64,000 nt of DNA from Flavobacterium sp. ENC (GTDB taxonomy: Bacteria > Bacteroidota > Bacteroidia > Flavobacteriales > Flavobacteriaceae), in assembly GCF_020991415.1 (NCBI RefSeq), contig NZ_JAJMOY010000013.1, positions 34,433 through 98,432 on the forward strand, written 5' to 3'. Made by a program: the position numbers and the translations under genes. This document shows, piece by piece, positions 26,814 to 35,608 of this stretch (position 1 is the stretch's first letter; each line of letters starts with the position of its first letter). The notes under the pieces are model-generated. The model was not told where the DNA came from. It saw only the letters and a program-made list of their open reading frames with translations, and made no database searches.

Positions 26814-29723
26814 GTGACCCTGGATCTTACAAAATCATTTCAGTTTTGTTTTGACATCAGTTTTGACAAAAATCTGAATACTCATATTCCAACAGCTTAC
26901 ATTGTTGAAAATACCAGTGAAATTAAGTATTTAAACAAAAAAGCAAGCACGAATGTGCTGGAAAGTTTTGGAATCGTTTTTGAAAATTTAGATTCCAATA
27001 CAAAAAAAATACTAACGGTTTGTGAAGCTTTAAAGCCTGAATTTATTTTCAAAAAATTCAGTGTAAAAATCAAATCGGCAAAAACAATTGCTGACCTGCA
27101 AAAAGATTCCAAAATTGATTTTGCCATTCGACAGCATTTAAAAATAAATTTAGATTCATTTTATACCTTAATTGTACAGGAGCAATTTCCGCTATCTCTT
27201 AACATGGGAGCCGAAAAGGATTTTTACCGCTCCAGAGTTGCTGTAAATCCGATTTGTTTTGAACCAAGGATTCAGTTTGACAAACACGCTGAAGGAATTA
27301 CATATACGTTATCTTTAAAAGAAAACGAAACCACTTTTTCGCCTCTAAACAGCAGTGTCGATATACTGCTGGATGAGCCGGGCTGGTTAATCATCGATAA
27401 AAAATTAGGACAGTTAAAAGAACTTAATGCTAAAAAGCTTTCCCCTTTTCTAAAGAAGGAATCCATCGAGATACCTTCAAAATTAGTGGATGATTATTTT
27501 AAGAACTTCATCCCCCAAATCGCCAAAAAAATAGACATCGAAGCCAATGGTTTCGAAATCGAGCATCGTGATCAAATCATTTCCTGCTCGATTCAGCCTG
27601 TTTATGATTTTTTCAAAAACTGTTATTACCTCAACCTTTATTTTGATTATAACGGCTATTTGTTTGATGCCGGCAAAACAAAGAAAACACATTCGTTTGT
27701 TGACTTCAGTATTGCCAATGAACCGAAAATAATTCAGTTCAAACGCAGTCATGATGAAGTTTTATATACAGACAAATTACTTGAAATTGGTTTAGTAAAA
27801 ATCAAAAATGAGTTATTCGGATTGAATCTGGATGTGGAAAATCCGGATCCGTACCTTAATATCCAATTCATTATTAACCACAAAGAAGAACTGGAAAATT
27901 TAGGCTTTACTATCCGGAATTTAAAACTGGAAAGCAGGGAAATCAGTACACAAAACCACACTATTTCAGCTTCAAAAGAGGAGACAAAAGAAGACTGGTT
28001 TGACATTAAAATAATCATTACCATTGGGACTTTTACGATCAGCTTCAGTGAAATCATTCCCAATATAAAAAGCAGGGAAAGGCTCTTTTTACTGCCTGAC
28101 GGAAGCTATTTTCTGATTCCTTCCGAATGGCTCAGCAAATATAGCTCCCTCGCAAAACTGGCTAAAACAGAGGACGGAAATCTTCTTTTACGCAAAAGTA
28201 ATTTTACTGCTTTGGATATGATTCCGGAAATCAAAAACGATGTAATTCAGAAAGCAGAATACACCTCTTCTGATTTGCTAAAAGCAACTTTACGACCTTA
28301 CCAGATTGAAGGAGTAAAATGGCTCCTGAGTCATTTTAATTCGAATTTAGGCGCTTGTCTGGCTGACGATATGGGACTTGGGAAAACATTACAAACTTTA
28401 GCAGTCCTCGTTGCTGTACAGGAACAGTTGGGATTTACCACCAAAACCACGAATTTTGATTTGTTCCAAAACGAAACGGTCATTGAAAGAGAACCTTTGA
28501 AAGCCCTGATTGTCTTACCTTCTTCACTGGTTTTTAACTGGTATAACGAAGCTTTGAAATTTACACCGCATTTTTCAAAAATGCAATATGTGGGTAATGA
28601 CAGAAAATTATTGGTGAGCAGATTAGAGAAATCTGATTTAATTTTCACCAGTTATAATATTGTACATCGTGATATTTCAATTTTAGAAAAATATAATTTC
28701 CGTTATTTAATTCTGGATGAAAGCCAGTACATCAAAAATAAAAATTCTAAAATTTTTAAAGCGATTACTAAAATAAATACGGCTCATAAAATGGCACTCA
28801 GCGGTACCCCTATCGAAAACTCACTGGACGACTTATGGTCGCAAATGCAATTTATAAACCCGGATATTCTGGGCAGCTATACCTTTTTTGCAGAAAATTT
28901 TAAAATCCCGATTGAGAAAAAGCAGGACGAAAATAGTTTGTCTGAATTAAAGACGCTGATTCAGCCTTATATTTTAAGAAGAACAAAAGAACAGGTTTTA
29001 AAAGACTTGCCCGAACTGTCAGAACAGATTTATTATTGCGATATGGATCCTGAACAGGAAAAATTATATGAAAAAGAAAAATCAAAGGCCCGGAATTTTT
29101 TACTGAAAACAGATGGATCCAGCGCTGACAAAATCAGCATCATCAACACACTGATGAAATTAAGACAACTGAGCAATCATCCAAAAATGATCGATCAGGA
29201 TTCCGAAATCGATTCCGGAAAATATCTTGCGGTGACCAATTACCTGGAAACTTTGGTACAAGAGAGGCAAAAAACGATCATTTTCAGTTCTTTTGTTACC
29301 AATTTGAGTTTTTACACGAATTGGTGTAAAGAGAATAAGATAGCATTTTGCGAAATTACAGGCGCAACTCCTGCCAGTGAAAGAGAACGCCAGGTAAATC
29401 TGTTTAAGGAGAAGGAAGATCCTTTGCTGTTTTTTATATCCCTTAAAGCAGGTGGTGTCGGACTGAATATTACCAAAGCTTCTTATGTTTTGTTCTTAGA
29501 TCCGTGGTGGAATCCTTTTGCTGAAAAACAAGGGGTTGGAAGGGCACATCGAATTGGACAATTAAACAAAGTAAATGTGGTCCGTTTTATTTCGAAAAAT
29601 ACGGTAGAAGAAAAAATAATCAAGCTGCAGGAAAACAAAAAACTGTTATCAGATTCACTTTTGGAAGAAAGTTATATCAATGACGAAATCGAAGTTAATC
29701 TGGAATACATTTTAAGTTCTTAA
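26814..29723 (+). CDS. SNF2-family ATPase / helicase
   Basis: The 969-residue protein has a large N-terminal region of no recognised domain (1-480) and a SNF2 engine. Motif I is DDMGLGKT (518-525), motif II DESQ (635-638), motif III ALSGTPIENSLDDLW (661-675), and motif VI GVGRAHRIGQ (907-916). It should translocate on DNA and remodel protein-DNA complexes. It starts at a GTG (26814), since no ATG lies near. No restriction or phage-defence partner is visible beside it. Confidence 0.92.
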   Translation: MTLDLTKSFQFCFDISFDKNLNTHIPTAYIVENTSEIKYLNKKASTNVLESFGIVFENLDSNTKKILTVCEALKPEFIFKKFSVKIKSAKTIADLQKDSKIDFAIRQHLKINLDSFYTLIVQEQFPLSLNMGAEKDFYRSRVAVNPICFEPRIQFDKHAEGITYTLSLKENETTFSPLNSSVDILLDEPGWLIIDKKLGQLKELNAKKLSPFLKKESIEIPSKLVDDYFKNFIPQIAKKIDIEANGFEIEHRDQIISCSIQPVYDFFKNCYYLNLYFDYNGYLFDAGKTKKTHSFVDFSIANEPKIIQFKRSHDEVLYTDKLLEIGLVKIKNELFGLNLDVENPDPYLNIQFIINHKEELENLGFTIRNLKLESREISTQNHTISASKEETKEDWFDIKIIITIGTFTISFSEIIPNIKSRERLFLLPDGSYFLIPSEWLSKYSSLAKLAKTEDGNLLLRKSNFTALDMIPEIKNDVIQKAEYTSSDLLKATLRPYQIEGVKWLLSHFNSNLGACLADDMGLGKTLQTLAVLVAVQEQLGFTTKTTNFDLFQNETVIEREPLKALIVLPSSLVFNWYNEALKFTPHFSKMQYVGNDRKLLVSRLEKSDLIFTSYNIVHRDISILEKYNFRYLILDESQYIKNKNSKIFKAITKINTAHKMALSGTPIENSLDDLWSQMQFINPDILGSYTFFAENFKIPIEKKQDENSLSELKTLIQPYILRRTKEQVLKDLPELSEQIYYCDMDPEQEKLYEKEKSKARNFLLKTDGSSADKISIINTLMKLRQLSNHPKMIDQDSEIDSGKYLAVTNYLETLVQERQKTIIFSSFVTNLSFYTNWCKENKIAFCEITGATPASERERQVNLFKEKEDPLLFFISLKAGGVGLNITKASYVLFLDPWWNPFAEKQGVGRAHRIGQLNKVNVVRFISKNTVEEKIIKLQENKKLLSDSLLEESYINDEIEVNLEYILSS

Positions 29724-29805
29724 CAAATTGCTTCTTAAAACCAATAAAATGTCCTATTTTTCGTTAGATAAATTGTTATATTTACAATCTTACAACCTAA
29801 ATAAG

Positions 29806-31065
29806 ATGTCAAAATTTTTGTTTCAGAACCTGCTTTTGTTTTTCATTTTTACTTCGGTGAGTGCGCAGGAAGTACAAAACGAGGTTCCGCCTCCCTATAA
29901 TATCAAAACGGTTTCCTTTGTGCAGAATGGTGCAAATGTTATTCCTATATTTGAATTAGGGGCTACTTTTGAATTACAATTTGATGACTTATTTGGCAGT
30001 GAAGCCAATTATTATTTTGATATCACGCATTGCGATTACAATTGGAAACCAACCGATATTCCGAAAACGGATTATATCCGTGGATTTGATAATCAAAGAA
30101 TTACAGACTATTCCAATTCCTTCAATACGCTTCAGATTTATTCGCATTACCGGCTTCCTTTCCCCAACCAGTTTACCAGTCAATTGAGAATTTCAGGAAA
30201 TTATATGCTTAAGATTCTTAATGAGGACAGAGAAGTTGTTTTTTCGAGAAAATTTATTTTATACGAAGAGCATTCCACTGTAGCTGTGCAGGTAAAAAGA
30301 ACAAGAAACCTCAGCAATATCGATTATAAGCAGAATCTTGATTTTTCGATACTCTCCAATGACATTGTTTTTCAGACACCTTTACAAAATGTAAAAGTGC
30401 TTTTGCTGCAAAATGGTGATTTTAACACAAGCATTAAAAACATTGTACCACAGTACACAATTGGCAATCAATTGGTTTACAAGTATGATAAAGAAACACA
30501 ATTTTGGGCTGGAAATGAGTTCCTTTATTTTGAGAATAAAGACATTCGTTCTGCAAGCAATAATGTGGGCAAGGTGGGTTCTAACAGTGACATTTACAAT
30601 TCTTATTTGTACACCAATCAGGCAAGGGCCAGTCAGATCTATACTTTGAATCAGGATGTAAACGGAAACTTTGTGGTAAAAAACATAAACGCATCCAATA
30701 ACCAGATCGAAGCTGATTATGCCTGGGTTTATTTTACGCTTTCTGCACCGGCTTTCCGATTAGACAAAGACATTTACATCACAGGAATGTTCAACAATTA
30801 CAATTTAACCCCCGAATACAAAATGGACTACAATGCCGACAAAGGGGTGTATGAAAAAGCCGTTATGATCAAACAGGGTTTTACCAATTTTGAATATCGC
30901 ATTGCGGATAAAAAAGGAGTTATTGATTACGAAAATGCAATTGACGGAAACTTCTACCAAACCGAAAATGAATACATCATATTGGTTTATTACAAACAAA
31001 GTTCTGATCGTTATGAAAGAGTTATCGGAAAAGGAAATGCTAACTCTGTCAATATCACCAATTAA
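29806..31065 (+). CDS. Type IX secretion system Plug-like protein (DUF5103)
   Basis: The protein is about 419 residues from ATG 29806, where a signal peptide (KFLFQNLLLFFIFTSVSAQ) begins. The longer frame to 29728 adds an unsupported leader. PPPYNIKTVSFVQNG, ITHCDYNWKPTDIPKTDYI and FDNQRITDYSNSFNTLQIYS are the DUF5103 signature. In Flavobacterium johnsoniae a protein of this family (Plug) blocks the SprA translocon on its periplasmic side. No other secretion gene is nearby. Assignment is by resemblance. Confidence 0.88.
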   Translation: MSKFLFQNLLLFFIFTSVSAQEVQNEVPPPYNIKTVSFVQNGANVIPIFELGATFELQFDDLFGSEANYYFDITHCDYNWKPTDIPKTDYIRGFDNQRITDYSNSFNTLQIYSHYRLPFPNQFTSQLRISGNYMLKILNEDREVVFSRKFILYEEHSTVAVQVKRTRNLSNIDYKQNLDFSILSNDIVFQTPLQNVKVLLLQNGDFNTSIKNIVPQYTIGNQLVYKYDKETQFWAGNEFLYFENKDIRSASNNVGKVGSNSDIYNSYLYTNQARASQIYTLNQDVNGNFVVKNINASNNQIEADYAWVYFTLSAPAFRLDKDIYITGMFNNYNLTPEYKMDYNADKGVYEKAVMIKQGFTNFEYRIADKKGVIDYENAIDGNFYQTENEYIILVYYKQSSDRYERVIGKGNANSVNITN

Positions 31066-31105
31066 AAACATTGTTAAAGGATTTCGGTCAAAGGATTTTT
31101 TTTCG

Positions 31106-31113
31106 TAAGTTTG
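31106..31113 (+). promoter_or_regulatory. -7 box of the apaG promoter
   Basis: TAAGTTTG matches TAnnTTTG and lies 33 nt before the ATG. Confidence 0.6.
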
Positions 31114-31146
31114 CAACTATAACACACACATATATACTACGTTAGT

Positions 31147-31533
31147 ATGGTTTCTCAGATAACACGAGGCATAAAAATATCTGTTTTAACTAGTTTTGAA
31201 GGTACTTACTTCAAAAACTACAAGATTCACTTTGCCTTTAGTTACGTCATCACAATCGAAAATCACAGTAAAGATTCTGTTCAGCTGACGTCCCGCCACT
31301 GGGAAATTTTTGATTCCCTAAATGACATTGAAGTGGTTGACGGAGAAGGTGTTATTGGTAAAAAGCCTGTTTTAAAACCAGGAGAAAACCATACGTACAG
31401 TTCCGGTTGTTTATTATCATCTCCTTATGGGGCTATGAAAGGTTATTTTAATATGATTAATTTCACCTCTACAAAAACATTCAAAGTGATTGTTCCTACC
31501 TTCAGAATGTGTGCTCCGTTTGCGTTAAATTAA
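31147..31533 (+). CDS. apaG: ApaG-family protein
   Basis: The 128-residue protein is a single beta-sandwich of the ApaG type. The pattern TSRHWEIFDSLNDIEVVDGE, VIGKKPVLKPGE and YSSGCLLSSPYGAMKGYFNM is diagnostic. The family is linked to Co/Mg efflux and to nucleotide binding, but its biochemical role is uncertain. The gene has its own promoter and is followed by pruA, which has another. Confidence 0.95.
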   Translation: MVSQITRGIKISVLTSFEGTYFKNYKIHFAFSYVITIENHSKDSVQLTSRHWEIFDSLNDIEVVDGEGVIGKKPVLKPGENHTYSSGCLLSSPYGAMKGYFNMINFTSTKTFKVIVPTFRMCAPFALN

Positions 31534-31605
31534 GCCTACGTTAAAAACTATATTCCGTATAGTTATCTTATTCACAAAACTATCAAATTATTAATTTATC
31601 CTTTG

Positions 31606-31613
31606 TACTTTTG
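31606..31613 (+). promoter_or_regulatory. -7 box of the pruA promoter
   Basis: TACTTTTG matches TAnnTTTG, about 73 nt before the ATG, leaving a leader of some 65 nt. Confidence 0.55.
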
Positions 31614-31686
31614 TGCAGCGTTAGATTATTCGTAACAAATCAAATCTTCTAACCGTTAAATTGTCTAATTATATAATTTAAATAAC

Positions 31687-33312
31687 ATGCTAAAAGGATT
31701 CTTTCATGTACCAAAAGCGGTAAACGAGCCAGTAAAAGGATACGCACCCAATTCACCAGAAAAAGCAGCTGTTCAGGCCGCTTACACTACAATGTGGAAC
31801 GCTAAAATTGATGTTCCTTTATATATTGGAAGTGAAGAAATCAAAACTGGAAATACTAAAACAATATCAGCGCCCCACGATCACAAACATATCGTAGGAA
31901 CGTATCATCTAGCTGAAAAACAACATATTGAAAAAGCTATTGCTAATGCCCTTGAATCTAAAAAAGCCTGGGCAGACATGGCATGGGAACAACGTGCGGC
32001 TATTTTCTTAAAAGCAGCAGAACTTATTGCAGGTCCTTACAGAGCGCGCATTAATGCAGCAACTATGATCGGTCAGTCTAAAAATATTCATCAGGCAGAA
32101 ATTGATGCCTCTTGCGAATTGATCGACTTTTTACGTTACAACGTAGAATTCATGACACAAATTTACAACGATCAGCCAAAATCAGATTCTTCTGTTTGGA
32201 ATCGTTTAGAATACAGACCTCTTGAAGGTTTTGTTTACGCTATTACTCCTTTTAACTTTACGGCAATTGCTGCAAATCTTCCTGCCAGTGCTGCTATGAT
32301 GGGTAACGTGGTAATCTGGAAACCAAGTGACAGTCAGGTGTTTTCTACAAAAATTATTATCGAAGTTTTTAAAGAAGCCGGTGTTCCTGATGGCGTTATC
32401 AACGTTGTTTTTGGTGATGCTTTAATGATTACTGACACTGTTCTGGCAAGTCGTGATTTTGCAGGAATTCACTTTACGGGGTCTACTCATGTATTTAAAG
32501 ATATCTGGTCTAAAATTGGTGCAAACATTCACCACTACAAAACATACCCGAGAATTGTTGGGGAAACTGGTGGTAAAGATTTCATCATTGCACACCCAAG
32601 CGCTAACGTTAAACAACTGGCTACAGGAATTACCCGTGGTGCATTTGAATATCAGGGCCAAAAATGTTCTGCAGCTTCAAGAGCTTATATTCCGCAAAGT
32701 TTATGGCCAGCTGTTAAGGAGCAACTAATTGCCGATGTAAAATCTTTTAAAATGGGTTCTCCTGAGGATTTCGGAAACTTTATTACCGCAGTAATTCACG
32801 AAGGTTCTTTTGATAAATTGGCCAGTTATATCGATCAGGCTAAGAAAGATGCTGATGCTGAAATTATTGTTGGAGGAAATTACGATAAATCTGTAGGTTA
32901 CTTTATTGAGCCAACCGTTATTGTAACTACAAATCCTAAATATACTACCATGGAAACCGAATTATTCGGACCGGTAATTACTATTTATGTGTACGAAGAT
33001 GCTAAATGGGAAGAAACTTTAGAACTGGTTGATACTACTTCTGAATATGCCCTGACAGGAGCCGTGTTTAGTCAGGATCGTTATGCTATTGAAGTAGCAA
33101 CTACGAAATTACAAAATGCTGCCGGTAACTTCTACATCAATGATAAGCCAACAGGAGCTGTGGTAGGAATGCAGCCTTTTGGTGGAGCAAGAGCTTCAGG
33201 AACTAACGACAAAGCAGGTTCTGCCCTGAACTTATTGCGTTGGGCTTCTCCAAGAACTATAAAAGAAACTTTTGTAACTCCGGAAGATTACAGATATCCG
33301 TTTTTAGGATAA
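31687..33312 (+). CDS. pruA: L-glutamate gamma-semialdehyde (P5C) dehydrogenase
   Basis: This aldehyde dehydrogenase completes proline breakdown by oxidising glutamate semialdehyde to glutamate with NAD. The catalytic Cys327 is in GQKCSAASR, and Glu293 is in GETGGKDF. ITPFNFTAIAANLP and WKPSD form the NAD site. The length of 541 residues and the C-terminal IKETFVTPEDYRYPFLG fit the stand-alone PruA of animals and Bacteroidota. A strong terminator follows. No proline dehydrogenase is in the window. Confidence 0.96.
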   Translation: MLKGFFHVPKAVNEPVKGYAPNSPEKAAVQAAYTTMWNAKIDVPLYIGSEEIKTGNTKTISAPHDHKHIVGTYHLAEKQHIEKAIANALESKKAWADMAWEQRAAIFLKAAELIAGPYRARINAATMIGQSKNIHQAEIDASCELIDFLRYNVEFMTQIYNDQPKSDSSVWNRLEYRPLEGFVYAITPFNFTAIAANLPASAAMMGNVVIWKPSDSQVFSTKIIIEVFKEAGVPDGVINVVFGDALMITDTVLASRDFAGIHFTGSTHVFKDIWSKIGANIHHYKTYPRIVGETGGKDFIIAHPSANVKQLATGITRGAFEYQGQKCSAASRAYIPQSLWPAVKEQLIADVKSFKMGSPEDFGNFITAVIHEGSFDKLASYIDQAKKDADAEIIVGGNYDKSVGYFIEPTVIVTTNPKYTTMETELFGPVITIYVYEDAKWEETLELVDTTSEYALTGAVFSQDRYAIEVATTKLQNAAGNFYINDKPTGAVVGMQPFGGARASGTNDKAGSALNLLRWASPRTIKETFVTPEDYRYPFLG

Positions 33313-33332
33313 TAGCTAAAATAAAATAACTA

Positions 33333-33368
33333 AAAACCCGTAAGCTGAAATTGGCTTACGGGTTTTTT
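33333..33368 (+). terminator. Terminator of pruA
   Basis: A perfect 13-bp stem (AAAACCCGTAAGC/GCTTACGGGTTTT) has an 8-nt loop and a T-run. Confidence 0.9.
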
Positions 33369-33590
33369 ATTTAAATTACTTTTGTGTGAATTCTAAATAT
33401 TAATGTAATCTTTTTCTTATTTTAATAATTATTAGTCACTTATAATTGAAAAAAAACCTTATTTTATTATTTTAAAAACTTTTACGGACATATTCAAAAG
33501 ATTACTAAAGATAATTTTGCTCTTAATTCTAAACTAAACAATTGTAGATACTTTATACAATGTTTATAAATCGAAATTAATTTTAATAAA

Positions 33591-34334
33591 ATGAGTATGA
33601 CTATGAGAAATTTAAAAAAAGTACCGAAAGTAATTCAAAAATCAAAGTGCGTAAATCACAGGATTGACTACAAGTGGAATGAAAAAATCATGTCCCGATT
33701 ACTGGATCCGTCAGAAGGAAATGACGGACTTGACTATACACTAAATAAGATTGGCCATAAAGCTGCAATAGGTCTCACTGCTTCGTTACTGGAATGGATC
33801 TACTGGCGTTTTAAAGAATATACAACCATGTCAGATGACATACACCAGCGTATTGAAACATTATGGTATTCTATTGAAGATCCCAAAAACAGCAAGTCTT
33901 TAATTTTTGATCCCGAACTGGACATTCCTATTTCCGGTTTTATAAATGGTCCAATATGGGTTGCGCTTATGAATGTCAGAATGATTGATGTGTTATACAA
34001 AAAAGGGTCCTGTATGCTTCAGAGCGAATTGGTTGGCTTAGTACTCTTAGTGCGACACATAACACCGAAGAAAAAGAAATTTGACAAATGGCTGGAAAAC
34101 ATACTTTCTAAACTTGACAATCAATTTCCGAATCAAAATGTGCAAATTGAATTTTCTGAAGATGCCGTTTACGACTCGTCTGCTGAGCCTGTCGTTTGCC
34201 GTGAATTTTTCTTCCAATCCGGCTTTACATATTCTAATGAAGCAGCCAAATTGGCATTAAATGATTTTATTTTACATATTGATTACGAAACAAATTCATT
34301 TTGCAACAACAAGAAAAAATTTGTAAATGGGTAA
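33591..34334 (+). CDS. Unrecognised protein
   Basis: I do not recognise this 247-residue protein. It lacks a signal peptide and shows no clear membrane helix apart from weakly hydrophobic stretches (GFINGPIWVALMNVRMIDVLY). The N-terminus is basic and an ATG choice exists between 33591 and 33603. The middle is probably helical, with several Trp residues in 68-72 and near 87. It sits between the pruA terminator and the CDC-like cluster in AT-rich sequence, with long flanking gaps. It may be an accessory gene. Confidence 0.7.
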   Translation: MSMTMRNLKKVPKVIQKSKCVNHRIDYKWNEKIMSRLLDPSEGNDGLDYTLNKIGHKAAIGLTASLLEWIYWRFKEYTTMSDDIHQRIETLWYSIEDPKNSKSLIFDPELDIPISGFINGPIWVALMNVRMIDVLYKKGSCMLQSELVGLVLLVRHITPKKKKFDKWLENILSKLDNQFPNQNVQIEFSEDAVYDSSAEPVVCREFFFQSGFTYSNEAAKLALNDFILHIDYETNSFCNNKKKFVNG

Positions 34335-34737
34335 ACTCTACATTGAAAATCCAATGCGGAATATTCTTTAGATGAAAATTAAATCATATAAAACAGATTA
34401 AACAAATTGTCATAATCAGGTGATTTTTAAACTTCTAATCCTGATTAATTTTTAGACTTTTAAATGGAAATAATGAACTTGAAAATGTCGTAATAAAATT
34501 TAAGGACAAAGCTTCTAAGAGACAAACTCTTTTTCTAAGCAGAGAAATACTAACATTGGAAAAAATAACCCGGAAAGAATTAATAGGCTTTCCGGGTTAT
34601 TTGCTTTTTAAAAAATCATGCCGAATTACCTTTAATAAATCAAATTTTAGCTTTTGTCTTATCTTAATATTTTAATGTCTTTTTGGGTCTATCAAATACA
34701 ATTAAAAGATATTTCTTCGTAAGAAAAATCAAATAAA
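34335..34737 (+). other. Intergenic region with a terminator-like hairpin
   Basis: No gene is supported here. A perfect 14-bp stem (AATAACCCGGAAAG, 34564-34577 with 34588-34601) has a 10-nt loop and is followed by TTTGCTTTTTA, so it probably ends the upstream transcript. An open frame without a start codon crosses it and looks like chance. Confidence 0.6.
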
Positions 34738-35589
34738 ATGAAAAAATACTTATTTTTTATTTCTATAATACTACTATCTTCTTGTAGTACTGATGAAAGT
34801 TCTTCAAAATCACAAATTCAAAATCATAAAGCTGATTTTACTTTATCTAAAAATACTGAAAGGGTTGACTGGAATAATATCCAAACCGGGGAAATCCTGA
34901 AATTTGATGTCAAAATCAAAGATTTTGACACTAGTCCCGATGTACAATATGTCCTTAAACCAATTACAACAGACGCAACAAAACATCAACGCAATAAACA
35001 GGACTATAATTTTCAGGAAGAAATAAAAGTAGCTGCTTCTGGTGACGGTTCTTCTGCAAAAGACAGTATTCTTATTAAGAAAACTAAGGATAGTATAATC
35101 ATCAAAAGGCCAAATTCCTCCTTTTTTGTTTCCATTTTAAAGCCAGGGAATTTCACACAACAATACGAATTACGTAAAATGTCAGCAAACAAGTATGTTG
35201 CAGGATTTAGTCAGGAAATACTGTTTTCTGCTGTAAAAATTGAAGTCTATACATGGAATGAACAAACAGATAACTCTACCCTGTTTTCAAATTCGAAGCA
35301 CAGCCGTTATTACGAATTTACTATAGACGATGGCGACCAGACAAATGATACATATCTCACCGACAGCGACTCCAAAGAAAATACATATATAGCATTATAT
35401 AACGGAAATAAATACAATGGAAGTATTTCTATCAATAAGGCAATGACATTTAGTGGCAAAGTAGATACGCAAAAAAGCCCTCAGGTTGTACCGAACTGGA
35501 TATTATCTGAACTTAAAATAATCCAAAAAAGAAATCATGAACCTGATAACATAATCACTTATCATAATTTAAACCTTATTCAAAAATAA
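34738..35589 (+). CDS. Lipoprotein of unknown function next to the CDC-like gene
   Basis: The 283-residue protein starts with a lipoprotein signal peptide, with Cys16 in LLSSCSTDES. The acidic residues just after the Cys fit the kind of export signal used for surface lipoproteins in Flavobacteria. The rest is strand-like, with polar low-complexity stretches (KDSILIKKTKDSIIIK; TIDDGDQTNDTYL). No known domain is recognised. It is 19 bp upstream of the CDC-like gene on the same strand and is likely to share its transcript and function. Confidence 0.8.
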   Translation: MKKYLFFISIILLSSCSTDESSSKSQIQNHKADFTLSKNTERVDWNNIQTGEILKFDVKIKDFDTSPDVQYVLKPITTDATKHQRNKQDYNFQEEIKVAASGDGSSAKDSILIKKTKDSIIIKRPNSSFFVSILKPGNFTQQYELRKMSANKYVAGFSQEILFSAVKIEVYTWNEQTDNSTLFSNSKHSRYYEFTIDDGDQTNDTYLTDSDSKENTYIALYNGNKYNGSISINKAMTFSGKVDTQKSPQVVPNWILSELKIIQKRNHEPDNIITYHNLNLIQK

Positions 35590-35608
35590 TAACTTAAAAA
35601 ACCAAACT

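Noticed and set aside
26814..29723. Phage-defence helicase system around the SNF2 protein
   Set aside because: SNF2 helicases occur in defence systems, but the neighbours here are a methyltransferase of the small-molecule type and a secretion protein, with no nuclease or integrase.
34460..34690. Open frame without ATG before the CDC-like cluster
   Set aside because: No start codon, crosses a terminator-like hairpin and shows no family pattern, so it is probably chance.
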